Source of the DNA: Saccharomycopsis fibuligera x Saccharomycopsis cf. fibuligera
Taxonomy: Eukaryota; Ascomycota; Saccharomycetes; Ascoideales; Saccharomycopsidaceae
Length of the DNA stretch: 64,000 nt
Reading direction: 5' to 3'
Assembly: GCA_001936135.1 (NCBI GenBank)
Contig: CP012820.1
Location: 2,286,501-2,350,500 of the forward strand
Below are positions 10,867 to 21,842 of the stretch, piece by piece. Below the pieces are notes generated by a model, which had not been told where the DNA came from, did not search any database, and was given only the letters and a program-made list of their open reading frames with translations. Each line of letters begins with the position of its first letter. Positions within the stretch are counted from its first letter, which is position 1. A program made the translations under genes and the position numbers.

Positions 10867-11654
10867 GCATTTATTTTTGGTTGTTTTTCTACTCGGTTTT
10901 TTAAAATAAGTGCTGGGCGGGAGCACTTGGCTAAATTGTATAATTTTTACTTTACAATTTTATTGATTTTAAATATAAATTTATTAGAATGTTACTAATT
11001 AATTGATGATGTAACAAATTGCTGGGAAAGTCAACTATAACAAATCATTATCATTATCGTTAGGCTCGTAAAAAAGTCAGATATTTTTGTTTGTTTCTTC
11101 TTCTTTCAAATGAGAAGATAAGGTCAAAGTCACAAAACGGAAAATGAGATATCAAAAAAAGGGGAAAGATTGAAATGAATATATTGCTGAAGAAAAAAAA
11201 CAGAAAACATACCAAAACATACCATAGAAAATCAGAAGAACGAAAAAAAAAAAAATGGTAAGGCAGCTTGGAAGAAAAGACAGGAGAGAATAAAGGTAGT
11301 ACCAGTAATGATATGAAAGTGTTTGTCGTAAGATGAAATGAAGTGAAATTTTATAAAGTGGAATGAAATGAAGTGAAAGGAAAATAATTGTAAAAAATTC
11401 ACCATGTACCATAATGCCAGCGCCATTCGGATAACAAAAAGGTCGAAAGAAATTTTATTTTTTCAATAGATTGCCCATCATAACCAAATGGTAACCCACT
11501 GGTTAAAAGATAGAGAAAGAGAAAAGCATAAGTTGATTAAAATGTTGGTGATAGCTGAAGTCAAGTAGGGGTATGATATAAATGCAATAGCGCAAAAAGG
11601 AAACAAGAAATAAAATGATAATATAAGATGAAAGATAATGCTCAAAAGAAAAAC
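10867..11654. other. Convergent 3' intergenic region
   Basis: 788 bp between the stops of the Zn2Cys6 gene (plus) and the C2H2 gene (minus). It is A/T-rich with A-runs and repeats of gaaatgaagtgaaat type near 11330-11385. A perfect short inverted repeat lies 42 bp after the Zn2Cys6 stop. No gene is seen. Confidence 0.6.
10908..10928. repeat. Perfect inverted repeat AAGTGCT-N7-AGCACTT
   Basis: Seven-bp arms around the loop GGGCGGG, followed by GGC. The same arms, with the same 7-nt spacing and the same following GGC, recur at 34864-34884. It could be a 3'-UTR hairpin or a protein site. Confidence 0.7.
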
Positions 11655-13712
11655 TCAAGTTCTTTGTTCACTATTCAATCTATCAAACTTTTCCACGTGC
11701 TTTCTCTTTTGGTGTTGGTTAAGATTATCCTTTCTGGTAAAATTCTTTCTGCAAAATTCACAAGTAAACGGTTTTTCCTTATTATGAACACTAGTAAGAT
11801 GTCTCTTTAAATGTTCAGCACGGTAAAATCTACGCTCACAGATTGGGCAGGTTCGAAGATTAGTTGAGTCTTTGTTCAAAATGTTTGCGGAGTTGTACTT
11901 TGTAGGATCTTTTCTTGACTTTTTCTTCAAATTTTTAGGAATAATGGCTTGAATTTCTTCTAGTTCACGATTTTTCTGTAATCTGAGCTTAATGTTTCTT
12001 TCCTTTTGCGGAGATGAAGAATCACTCTTGTCATAATTAGTATCGTACCCTTGACCCTCGTCAGATTCCTCATTATTCGCGTCATCGTCGTCGTCGTCGT
12101 CATCGTCATAATAATAATCAGTATTTGATGCCATTGGTTTATTGACGGCTTCAGAACCAATTGAGGCCTTCAACGGGTTGTTAGTCGACGCTGACGATAT
12201 AGAACTTGAATCACTCATTTTAGCAGCGGAAGAAGTTGATCTGCTTGTAACATAATCACTGGTACTAAGTCTGTCATCGTCTTTCATTAGCTTTTTATTT
12301 CCATTAATGTTGTTACTTGTAAGTGCCAAAATTGAGCCAGAAGTTGGAGGTGTTGGTATATTGCTATGATTGCCATTCTCACCATGTGGTGTTCCGAAAA
12401 GAGCATAAGAACTTCCAGTTGCCAGGCTACTCATCCCGGAGTTTTCTGAATTACTATTGCTGTTTCTATGCTTGCTATGGATATTACTAGCGGGGCCATC
12501 AACACCTTTTGGGGGCACCGTTGCATTTTCCAGGATAGTGGAAGAACTTCCGGCAGTGTCTGGATCGAAATTCAACATTGCGTTGATTTGGAGCATGCTT
12601 CTTGGTCTTGAAGTGATGCCGGAAGAATCACTGTTGTTGTCCGCTTGGCTTTCGGTAGCAGGGGTTGATGAGCTTAGTAATATTTTTGATAGCGGAATCT
12701 TTGTACTTTTGGAGGCCGATGATTTGCTTACCTTTGGCACTTCAATGTCTACAGTTTTGGATCTGATTTCTGTGTTACGGTCAATGCTGGCGGAACGAAT
12801 ATTGCTGTTGCGTCTGAACTGATACGTGCTGCTGTCTGTTGGTGTTAGCACTGATATCAATGTTGGCGGTACTGGCGTATGATTGGCATTGGTTCTGCCG
12901 ATAGCATTAGACGGGCGCTTATCGACATCGCCCAGCAGTTCCACAGGGTTCAAAATTTGCGTAATTGAAGTTCTGCGGTTGTCGTATGGTTCAACGGGAC
13001 CAACCCCTTTTTGCACACCACCACCGAATGCCGTGCTGCTGTTCTTGTCAGCCTGCTCGATATTGACAATATTGAACTCAGACGCGATGCTCAACATCGA
13101 CGCGGATAGGGCATTTATCAACTCGGTGTTGTTGGTTATTTTGATATTCAACGAGTCAATAGCGCCTCTGACGTTCTCAGTGATTCTGTCCTTGAACTGC
13201 TTTAAATTTTTGGAGCTCAATTCCGTTTGTGCTAAATTGATGCCTTCAAAATTGCTATGCTCCGCAGCGCTCGTGTCCATCAACAGCTTGTCGATATTGA
13301 GGATTTCAACCAATTGATGGCTTTTGTTGTGCGTGAAGAAGTTAGCGCTGTTCGGAAAGTCACTGTTCACGCTGCCGTGAGTAACAAAGCTATTGATATA
13401 GTCTATCAAATGGCCCGGGATCATGAAACCCTTGACTTTGAACTTGTACAAAATCTCCTCGGCTTTGTTTCTAAACTGGAATTGGCTTAGTTCGTAGTCT
13501 GTCTGGGAGGAGTGTATTTCCATTTTGAACCTGAGCTTGAGCAACGATATTTGTCGCTCAAACTGCTTTGTTATAAAGTTGTGCTCATCAACCAAATTCT
13601 GCTTGAGTCGCGTAAGATGGTCTAGTTCTAGATTTTTCCCCTTAAGAGTCTCTGCATTATATTCATTGTCCAAGACATCGCTATAAGCAGCGCTTAAGTT
13701 GTACCGCTGCAT
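11655..13712 (-). CDS. C2H2 zinc-finger transcription factor with coiled N-terminus
   Basis: 685 residues. Two adjacent C2H2 fingers lie at the very C-terminus: C622/C625/H638/H643 and C651/C654/H667/H672, both CX2CX12HX4H, in the layout of the Msn2/Com2 group. The finger-1 helix ([15 protein letters not shown]) is Msn2-like, while finger 2 ends NQHQKRKH. The first 110 or so residues are charged and probably coiled-coil ([27 protein letters not shown]). The middle is Ser/Asn-rich and disordered, with an acidic stretch of nine Asp after YYY near residue 542. It is probably a DNA-binding regulator. I do not recognise the orthologue and do not call it Msn4, because the fingers differ from those of the factor at 25056. 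It shares 1.9 kb of upstream DNA with MIG1. Confidence 0.82.
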   Translation of the reverse strand: MQRYNLSAAYSDVLDNEYNAETLKGKNLELDHLTRLKQNLVDEHNFITKQFERQISLLKLRFKMEIHSSQTDYELSQFQFRNKAEEILYKFKVKGFMIPGHLIDYINSFVTHGSVNSDFPNSANFFTHNKSHQLVEILNIDKLLMDTSAAEHSNFEGINLAQTELSSKNLKQFKDRITENVRGAIDSLNIKITNNTELINALSASMLSIASEFNIVNIEQADKNSSTAFGGGVQKGVGPVEPYDNRRTSITQILNPVELLGDVDKRPSNAIGRTNANHTPVPPTLISVLTPTDSSTYQFRRNSNIRSASIDRNTEIRSKTVDIEVPKVSKSSASKSTKIPLSKILLSSSTPATESQADNNSDSSGITSRPRSMLQINAMLNFDPDTAGSSSTILENATVPPKGVDGPASNIHSKHRNSNSNSENSGMSSLATGSSYALFGTPHGENGNHSNIPTPPTSGSILALTSNNINGNKKLMKDDDRLSTSDYVTSRSTSSAAKMSDSSSISSASTNNPLKASIGSEAVNKPMASNTDYYYDDDDDDDDDANNEESDEGQGYDTNYDKSDSSSPQKERNIKLRLQKNRELEEIQAIIPKNLKKKSRKDPTKYNSANILNKDSTNLRTCPICERRFYRAEHLKRHLTSVHNKEKPFTCEFCRKNFTRKDNLNQHQKRKHVEKFDRLNSEQRT

Positions 13713-14370
13713 TTTCGTTGTAGCGGAGCCTGCTTGGTGCTAGTATTTTCACTGTGGATGGATTCTGGTATAAGCGTGTCCAGCAAACAGCTCTGCCTTG
13801 CGACAAATTTCTTTTTGGTTTATATGAGTTGTTGGAAAATAGATTTTTTTTGTTTTTCCTTTTTTTTTTTTTTTTTTTTTTTTTGCCTCTCTTTACTTTT
13901 TTATTTTTTTTACTTGTTTTTTCGTTTTTCCTGTTCATGCAGGAAAGTGACGATTTTGATAAAGTAAACAAAATACGCGCCGATTGAGCTAGCGGGAAAT
14001 GCACCAGAAGAGCAATTGGAGTACCGCCGACAACTGGTTGCTACTGCACACACAAGAGGAGCGGTGAATATATGTGCTACTTTCGAGAGGAGAGGCGCCT
14101 CTGTGTGCATGTAGTGTCAGCGAGCTGTGCGATGAGCGCGCGGAGTTTTGTAGTGCTGGTATTGTGTCACCGGGGGAAGAGCGGGAGGAGACCAAAGCCT
14201 CGGGAGAAGCGCGATGGAGCAATAGCTATCTAGCTAGCTGGCTGGCTGGACGACGGACGGCGTCGGCAGCGGTCTCTGAGGAAGGGTAAAAAGCGAAAAA
14301 GACAAAGGTGCCAACGAGAAGAAAGATGGGATGTTGCGCTCACTGTGACAATGTGAATATCGTGATTGTC

Positions 14371-14405
14371 CTGTCTTGTCTCGTCTTGTCACGTCCCGTC
14401 TTGTC
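14371..14405. repeat. 10-bp tandem array, unit like tcgtcttgtc
   Basis: Three and a half imperfect copies in register: ctgtcttgtc, tcgtcttgtc, acgtcccgtc, ttgtc. Confidence 0.7.
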
Positions 14406-14469
14406 ACTACTCAGCACTGCAAGGAAATCAGTACCTTGTTTCCCTCTCCTCCGCGTTTCTTTTTCCGTT

Positions 14470-14516
14470 GCGCCACTAGCGCCGCTAGCGCTGCTAGCGC
14501 CACTAGCGCCGGCGCC
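14470..14516. repeat. 9-bp tandem array, unit gcgccacta
   Basis: Four copies (gcgccacta, gcgccgcta, gcgctgcta, gcgccacta) run into gcgccggcgcc. The repeated gctagc core also makes local palindromes. Confidence 0.75.
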
Positions 14517-14630
14517 GGACCCCTACATCAGAATTCCCCAAGTGGTTTCGAGGCCCTGCTGTGGCTGGTGGCTGGTGGTGGGTGGCATTGCCCGGGCATG
14601 CCGTTCAGCTGCAAAGTTTTTCCTGCCTCT

Positions 14631-14684
14631 TGGCAGGCGCCGGCAGACGCTGGCAGGCGCTGGCAGGCGCTGGTAGGCGCTGCT
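14631..14684. repeat. 10-bp tandem array, unit tggcaggcgc
   Basis: Five copies in perfect 10-bp register, two with single or double changes (cggcagacgc, tggtaggcgc), then a partial copy. Confidence 0.8.
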
Positions 14685-14920
14685 AAGTGCAGGGACACGC
14701 CCAGGTGACAGTAGAACCTCATGCGCCAGCGGTAGCGGTAGCTGCAGGCGAGGAAATTATTCCTTCTGGAGGACGAGAGGACGAGAGGGCGAGGACGAGA
14801 GGACGTTGCTTCGCGGGCCGCTCGAGGGCCGCTCGAGGAACACGCCCAGACCGAAAATGGTTTCCCATGCACGAGGCATCCCCGGTTTCCGCGCGCGCCC
14901 GCCCGCACGCGCCCGCCCGC

Positions 14921-14972
14921 ACACACCCGCACACACCCGCACACACCCGCACACCAGCACACCAGCACACCA
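14921..14972. repeat. 10-bp tandem array, unit acacacccgc
   Basis: Three exact copies at 14921-14950 followed by 8-bp variants (acaccagc). The stretch just before it is a cgcgcgcccg-type repeat. Confidence 0.8.
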
Positions 14973-15629
14973 CCCTACGCGACGTGAGCTGGCACACTTT
15001 AACGCCGGAGGCTGCGCAGTGACGCCATGCGCCGTGGGGTGAGCATTGAGGTGCTGAGCATTCATATATATATATTCTATTGTAAGGCTGAGATTACGCG
15101 TGGTCTTGGTCAGCAGGACAGTCAGGCGGGCGGGCGTGGTGGTTATAACCATAATTGTAAGCAGACGGTTATCCCAAACCGGGCAACCCCGCGATCTTCT
15201 CCAGATTCCACTGGCAAGAAAAGACAGAAAGCCGGTGAGCTAAAAATGGCTAAAAATGGGGGCGGTGGAGTGGGATTTTTTGTTCCTGTTTCCTGTCTCT
15301 ATCTCTATTTCTGTTTCTGTTCTGTTTCTGCTTCTGTTTCTGTTTCCACCTGGGTTGTTTCATGGCCTCTGTCTTTCATTCCGGCACCCTCATACTCTTG
15401 TATTTCTACTCCGGCCTATAATTGCAGTCCTGGCAGCCTTCTACACCGTTGTCTCCTCACAGCGCCGTTTCCATTGCCGTTGCCATTCCCACTCCCACTC
15501 CCATTGCCGCTTTCTTAGTTTACGGGTTTACCTTCGGTGCTGTATTTGCATTAAACAAAACACCAGCCCACAGTCTCGATATACCAAACACGCCTCCTCA
15601 ACCAGCTCCACTCTCTCACGCCTCTTGAT

Positions 15630-16136
15630 ATGGCCGACAATATCGAAGCCACCACTCACACCACCCTCAAGGCCTCAAAGCCCAGACGGAAACCGGTCAA
15701 ATCAAATGTCGACGCTCCAAGACCCCACAAATGCCCGTACTGCAACAAGGCCTTTCACCGCTTGGAGCACCAAACTCGTCACATCAGAACACACACTGGT
15801 GAGAAGCCCCACCACTGCGACTTCCCTGGCTGCTTCAAGAAGTTTTCGAGGTCAGACGAGCTAACGAGGCACTTGAAGATTCACACAAACCCGAATTCTA
15901 GAAGATCAAAGAAACTTCAGAAGGATGCGAAGCTTGCCATGAGGAAAACCCAAAAGAAAATCACAAAGCAGCTCAAGTCACCGCACTCTTCTACTCTGCT
16001 ACCGGGCATTGCCGCCGCCGCCGCCGCCGCCTCCTCCTCGCCCTCCTCAATTGGCAATAACCTTAACAGCAGCAGCATTGAAAATGTCAGCAGCAGCAGC
16101 AGCAGCAGCATTAGCATCAGCAATAGCGCTAGCAAT

Positions 16137-16181
<45 letters not shown>

Positions 16182-18053
16182 GTCAACAATACTCCGGCCT
16201 CTATACCAAACCAAGCGGCCACCGTTCCCGCTGCCGCCGCAGCTACTGGCCCTGCTTCAAAAGCAGCAGAATTTCACAATCCAAACTTATTCTCTTCATT
16301 CTCGGCCGACCGTTCTGGCAACCTGCAACTGCAGCTCTCCAGCAAAGGAACTGGCACTGTAACCGCTTCTTCCTCCTCTTTCTCCTCTTCTGCATTTCCG
16401 ACTGGCTCTGGCGCTGGCGCCGACGCTAGTCCCAGCCCGAATTCTAAATACGCTGCTATCACAACCTCTGGCAACAGCGCTACCGCCATAACACAACCAG
16501 CCATTACGCGAAACAGAACCATAGATCAATTCAGACTTTTGGCCAATGCTGCCGCTTTGCAGTTAGAAAGAGAAAAGTCCCAAGAACGACTTAAAAGCGT
16601 CTCTTCAACCAATGCCGTATCCGCCCGAGCTAATAACCCCAACAGCATAGCAAATAACCGTACAAATAATAATCTACAGAATGTCAAGTCTTTGCCATCA
16701 TTAAATCAATACTTTAACAACAATAGTGCTTCCAATACGAGTAGCGTTCTCCAAAGAAAGACAAGTCCTCTTCAAAACTCGTCAACTGTACCGTCACAAT
16801 CCCATATACCGTCAGCATCATATAACAGATCATTAGCCAGAACAGTCTCCAATAATGACGAAGACGACGGAATCCTAATCATGCCAAAATCAAATTATGA
16901 GCACAGCATAAGTATTGGTAGGCTAATACATGGCAGCAGCAGCAGCAGCAGCAGCAGTAATAACAATGACAACAACAACATTAACAACAGCAACATCAAC
17001 AGTAACACAAACAGCAATAGAAACGGCTTCTTAACTTCCCAGCTGAACTTGCAAAAGAAAAGCGTGTCTACTGTAAATCTATCTGCATTGAGTAGTACTA
17101 ACAGTATCAACAATCATAATCGGTCTCTTCTCAACTTGAACAGTGTTCTTAATGGTACTAACTCTCAACCCATCACACTTCCATCTCTTTCAAATATCAC
17201 AAGGCCAGCATCTCCTGGTTTTCAAACCGCTATTCATACTCGTTCAAACTCCCCAACCGCTTCAATTAAATCCCCTAATTTGCCCTCGTTTTCTAATTTC
17301 GCTAAATCAATACCCGCATCTCCGATTTTGGAGCCAATAAATTATCAGGAACACGAATCCCCAGTTAAACATGAGGTTTTGGACCCCGTTGCACCACCGG
17401 CCTTGCCACGTAGCAGGTACAATTCGTCCCTTAATTTGCTATCATCAGTGGCGGATAGTGAGAATAAATTCAATTCTACCAACTCTCTAACTTCATTGAA
17501 TAGAGTATCATCTACTTCCATTTTGCCAAAAACTTCTAGTGGGATTTTCTTTGGTAGTGGTGCGTCTCATAACAATAACCATTTGCACAGCATATTGCAT
17601 AATGCAATGCCGGAAACAGATAACAGCCTGTCAATAAGCGGACTACTTGCTTTAAAACATGGCCATTATGATTCTAAAATTAGTGGGGCTAACAGTAAAC
17701 GACCAACTCCAGCTAATCACGAAAAACCAATGTTTTTTCTAAATTCACCTAAACCAAATCACTATAACGAAGATTCATTTGACAGGAGTAATGATTTACC
17801 TTCCATAAAGTCATTGAATTTGCCAACAGTTGATTCTTTTGATTTAGCTAGTAAAAAGTTCGGCACTAGTCCACGTGGAGAGAATAGCAGTAATAGCGTC
17901 AATGGGATTGGTAATGGTAACAGTGGCAATTCTGGTGCTTTGAGCTCTAATACCAGTTTTAATACTGATTCTGGTCAAGCACCACAATTTTCAAGAACTT
18001 CATCAACCCACCAGCTATACAGTAACGGTGATAATGATGTTGAAATGAATTAG
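15630..18053 (+). CDS. MIG1: Mig1-type C2H2 repressor of glucose-repressed genes
   Basis: 807 residues. Two N-terminal C2H2 fingers, C35/C38/H51/H55 and C63/C68/H81/H85, match the Mig1/CreA class ([29 protein letters not shown]), which binds GC-box sites of the SYGGGG type. A basic RRSKK follows. The rest is Ser/Asn/Ala-rich low complexity encoded by AGC/AAC/GCC repeats. Near residue 730 a short motif [13 protein letters not shown] resembles the leucine-proline repressor motif of Mig1. In known yeasts Mig1 recruits Tup1-Ssn6 and is exported after Snf1 phosphorylation. The protein is longer than the roughly 500-600 residues usual for the family. The ATG at 15630 lies 34 codons before the first finger. 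The leader is long and repeat-rich. Confidence 0.88.
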
Positions 18054-19022
18054 ATTATAACATGATAATAATCGTCTTTTTTCTTCTTCTGCTTATTACC
18101 ACGTGCGTACGAAATACCTCGGTTTTTATTTTTTTTTTCTATCATGCGTTAATGTTTTTGAGCTCCAAAACTCTTATCCAGTCATTTTTTATAACACGGC
18201 TCTTGATTTTATTTTCATATTGGTTGCAACATGAGATCGTTAGGCTATTATTAATCACTATGCTCTTGCTTGCTTATGCTTTATAACTATATTCCTATTT
18301 TATCTTCATTGTTCGTTTCGTTTTTTTGTCATTACTTCTTCTCTGTATAACTACATCTTTCTTCTATGGCTCATATTATGGCTTAATTTGAGCTTCTGCT
18401 TCTGCGCGCTTTGTTTTGTTTTTACTTTTGTTTTCGTTATTTTTCATTGTGTTAACTTACTGTTTGTATGCTTTCTGGGTTTACACGGGTTTCTTTGGAC
18501 TTCTTCTATAATGTTCTTCTTTTTATTATTTGGGTGCTTAATTATTTCTATGTTTTTATGTGCTGTTTTGCTTAAATAAATTTGAACGAACAAAAAGCAA
18601 AGGTAAACTTTTAGAGCGCAGGTTTAAATGTTTTCAAAAGTTCTTTGAGATTCTATTCTCGATTTCGGTGATTTATTTAATTGGCTTTTTTTTTTTTTCT
18701 AAAGTAGAGTTACTGTCTATTTCTGAGATCAGTGGATTGAATTCATGCTACTATATATTCTATACTTTGATGTTGATTTCTGTGGTAAGACGAGTTCCAA
18801 TGTTCACTGCATATCCTATAATGCGCGCTGCCTTCCACCACAGATGAATGCTCACGCAATGGAAGACAATATTCTACAATACCAAAACACTTGCCAGTTT
18901 CACCTGAATTAGAAACTTATATTAAAACTAACTATAAAAAAGGTTCGCAAATGGTACAAAGCATTCACTTACCCAAACTTTGCAGTCTGCTATCCAACCA
19001 CATTATACTCTGTCATTAAACT
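18054..19022. other. Convergent 3' intergenic region
   Basis: 969 bp between the MIG1 stop and the stop of the minus-strand phosphotransferase-like gene. It is T-rich on plus and low in complexity. I see no gene or RNA. Confidence 0.6.
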
Positions 19023-20387
19023 CTAAAGTTTGGTTTTCAAATCTTCGTCCCAGCCAAGTTCCCTAATAAATTGTTCAGCAAGCTTGCCATATTCATCGTG
19101 CATTCCCAAGTACTGTTTTGCATTACCACTACTACTAACGCCTTTCATCACCCTTGCATGAATTCCTTGGATGATTACCGCTAATCTATAACATGCAAAA
19201 ACTTTACCATATCCCCAATGCTTGAAAATTATACTGCTTCCCTGCGGAGCATTGATTGTAGTTTTCGTGCCGGTACTAACTAGCCATTTTTGCAAGTTGC
19301 CATTATTGGCTTCAGCATAGTTGTCTTGATTGATGGCTTGGTTATGATAGTAGGTTAAAATTGCGTTGACAAACTTTTCATCACACAGATGCTCTTCCTC
19401 TTGTTGCTGCCATGATAATTCTTGTCGGTTTGGCTCATTATGGGTACTAAGTTTCTGTGGAACGTAGAAATTCTGCAACAAGTTTGCAAGGTCAAAAATC
19501 GGGTTTCCCAAGGTTGCAAGTTCCCAGTCCAAGATAGCAATTACTTGCTTTGTTTTCAAGTCAAATATAAAATTGTCAATTTTGAAATCACCGTGGATCA
19601 ACATTGGCAACTCAGCATCATGTGGCGAAGTAGAAATGAGAAATTGGGAAATGTGACGGAAGTGAGCAATAGTGCCAGTTTTTGGCTGGCTGGCTTGTAG
19701 TTTTTCAATTTGAGAAAGTGCGTTCACCTGTCTTTGAAAATAAGTAAGCTTTTTCTTTTTGGGTTTTGGCTTAATGCTGTTGTCACTCTCCTTTGGCACT
19801 GCGAAAGAATTGACCAAATCAGTGACTGCCAATTGGTGAATCTGAATAAGCGCATTAATGACGCTATGCCAAAATTCTAGGCGCTCTTCACTCGATAGTG
19901 AAGGCATCTTTGGATTATGAAAGATATGGCCATCAACAAATTCTGACACATAAAACACTACTCCCAAAAATGCCTCCTCATCTTCATCCTCACAAAGTAA
20001 AAATGGGGCAGCAACGGGTACACGATTTTGCTGCTTCTTTTTCAAGTTAACATTAGCGATATCATAATTGATCCAAAACTCTCGCTCAATATTATGAGCT
20101 TTTCTGCTAATAAGTTTGCTTGTGGGCTGAGGTTTTCTTCTCAAAGTGAAACGCTTGCCTTTAGCATCTGTGATCAAATATGTGGGGTTTGATTGGCCAT
20201 ACTTGAATTGGGCAATTTGAACCGGGAGCTGAACAAACGGCCATTGTTGTTGCGGACCTAAATGGATCTTGCTGTTGTTTTTGAGTTGTTGCTTGGAAAG
20301 TTTGAAGAAGGCACTGAGTTTGGAAGCATCTATTGGGTTTCTGATGGGGCCAATGTCTTTATCGGTTGCGACAATATCAGTACTCAT
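19023..20387 (-). CDS. ACAD10/11-type aminoglycoside-phosphotransferase-fold protein
   Basis: 454 residues. Kinase-like APH fold of the type found at the N-terminus of animal ACAD10/ACAD11 and as stand-alone proteins in fungi. The catalytic loop is LIHGDFKIDNFIF (H265, D267, N272) and the metal-binding motif is AILDWELATLGNP (D287). The N-lobe carries FTLRRKP near residue 80, with a probable ATP-lysine region. No acyl-CoA dehydrogenase domain follows. ACAD10/11 proteins are linked to catabolism of 4-hydroxy fatty acids; that role here is only inferred. The C-terminus is -TKL, a weak variant of the peroxisomal SKL signal. A Lys-rich insert (KPKPKKKK) lies near residue 207. The ATG at 20387 is the first in frame. 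Confidence 0.8.
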   Translation of the reverse strand: MSTDIVATDKDIGPIRNPIDASKLSAFFKLSKQQLKNNSKIHLGPQQQWPFVQLPVQIAQFKYGQSNPTYLITDAKGKRFTLRRKPQPTSKLISRKAHNIEREFWINYDIANVNLKKKQQNRVPVAAPFLLCEDEDEEAFLGVVFYVSEFVDGHIFHNPKMPSLSSEERLEFWHSVINALIQIHQLAVTDLVNSFAVPKESDNSIKPKPKKKKLTYFQRQVNALSQIEKLQASQPKTGTIAHFRHISQFLISTSPHDAELPMLIHGDFKIDNFIFDLKTKQVIAILDWELATLGNPIFDLANLLQNFYVPQKLSTHNEPNRQELSWQQQEEEHLCDEKFVNAILTYYHNQAINQDNYAEANNGNLQKWLVSTGTKTTINAPQGSSIIFKHWGYGKVFACYRLAVIIQGIHARVMKGVSSSGNAKQYLGMHDEYGKLAEQFIRELGWDEDLKTKL

Positions 20388-21464
20388 ATTGAAATTATTT
20401 ACCGGTCTGAGTATGTGGAGGATCTGCGCTTGAGTCTGAAATTCGTGATGAAAACGGAAGGCGGAAGCCGGAAAAGGAACTAAAGCGGAAAAGGACCTGC
20501 CTTAGACGTGCTACTGTCAATCCTGCCAATGTCAATGCCAATGACAATGTCAATGTCAAACTGTAATGGAGAATTGGTAAGTGAGTGAGTGAGTGAGTGA
20601 GTGAGTGAGTGAGTGAGTGAGTAAGTAAGTAAGTGAGTGATATCTTATCAGTAAGAGGGGAATGGCTGGTTATTTATACTTGTTTAATTGATAGTAATTC
20701 TTGGATGTTGAATTTCAGTTCACATAACAGTGGTTCCCCGACGCCTAAAAGTGAAGGAAGCTGAATCGGAGCTGGCTCGGGTGAAGTTGCCCAATCAATT
20801 AGTCTCAAAAGAACCAAGCATCTACGCCTAATTTATACTCCATTAGAACTAAACTATCCAGGATGGTACCCCATTGGAGGAACTTACGCACATATTACCG
20901 TTACCATCATCAATGTACCGAAAAAGATGGATTTTGGTTAACTAGCTAGACAGCAAAAGCATTAGAATGAGTGCCGCTTGACTGGGAATGGAAGCTGGTC
21001 CCGGCCTATCTAATTTCTTTTATTGTAGTATACACCAGAAACCAAAACACTTGTGCTTTGCAATTTAATGACATCCGTTTGCAGAATTTTGATTGACACC
21101 AGTTAAAGTGGTTTTCTATTTATCCTTAGAGCAGCTCTAAATAGCTTTACTCATGCTTTACTACGCCACCCTGTGATTCAATAACTCTCTTGTAATCAAC
21201 GTAAAAAAAGTAAGATAAGAGCCCAAGTAAATAATTACACCAAATTCCAGCTGATCAAACAACTGCAGCTGAAATACTCCTAATTTTCATTTCTGCTTTG
21301 GTGATTCTTTGTTGGGTGGACCGAATGTTTTCTTTCTAGTACATTTCATGGTTCCAAAAGTAGATAAATGGCTTACAACTGATTGATAGGCAATCCGATA
21401 TGTAACAAATAAATCAAACAATACCTTTTTTTATACAAGACTAGCGATGCATTTAGCATCAATT
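20388..21464. promoter_or_regulatory. Upstream region of the phosphotransferase-like gene; 3' region of GTS1
   Basis: 1.08 kb without a gene. It includes a caatgt/caatgc imperfect repeat (20513-20560) and a GTGA microsatellite (20581-20640) about 200 bp upstream of the ATG at 20387. Confidence 0.55.
20581..20640. repeat. (GTGA)n microsatellite
   Basis: Ten GTGA units, then three GTAA units, then two GTGA units: fifteen 4-bp copies without a break in register. Confidence 0.95.
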
Positions 21465-21811
21465 CTACATCTGAAAAAATCCAGTATTTTGGTACAAATT
21501 AGGCTGCTGCTGCTGCTGCTGCTGCGTTTGCTGAAACTGAGACTGTCCAAATGGTTGTTGTTGAGTAAACTGAGGTGGAAATTGTTGTTGCGGTTGTTGA
21601 ATAAATTGAGGTTGGAATTGCTGTTGCTGCTGTTGGAATTGCTGTTGCATTGCCTTTTGCTGCTCTTCCTGCTGTTTTAGCTGCTGGAGCTGATTGAGAG
21701 ATAATTTGCTACTAATGTGATCAGTACTGTTGTTACTTTGAGAAGGCGTAATTGTGTTTTGAGCAAAACCAGTCTGCTGTGCAGCAGCGAATGGGTTACC
21801 TGTAAATGTGG

Positions 21812-21842
<31 letters not shown>

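Larger units (their letters stand above)
13713..15629. promoter_or_regulatory. Long divergent regulatory region between the C2H2 gene and MIG1
   Basis: 1.9 kb without a supported gene. It holds a 25-T tract (13860-13884), an apparently GC-rich core (about 14.0-15.0 kb) with several 8-10 bp tandem arrays, a TATATATATA element near 15066, and 6-bp pyrimidine repeats (tttctg type, about 15295-15350; cccact type, about 15485-15500) close to the MIG1 ATG. Short open frames here are low-complexity and unconvincing. Confidence 0.55.

Noticed and set aside
14308-15152. Overlapping frames of 90-146 codons upstream of MIG1
   Set aside because: Generated by tandem repeats (Ala-Pro-His and Cys-Val-Arg patterns); no support.
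15917-16222. Poly-Leu frame antisense to MIG1
   Set aside because: Mirror of AGC/AAC repeats encoding Ser/Asn.
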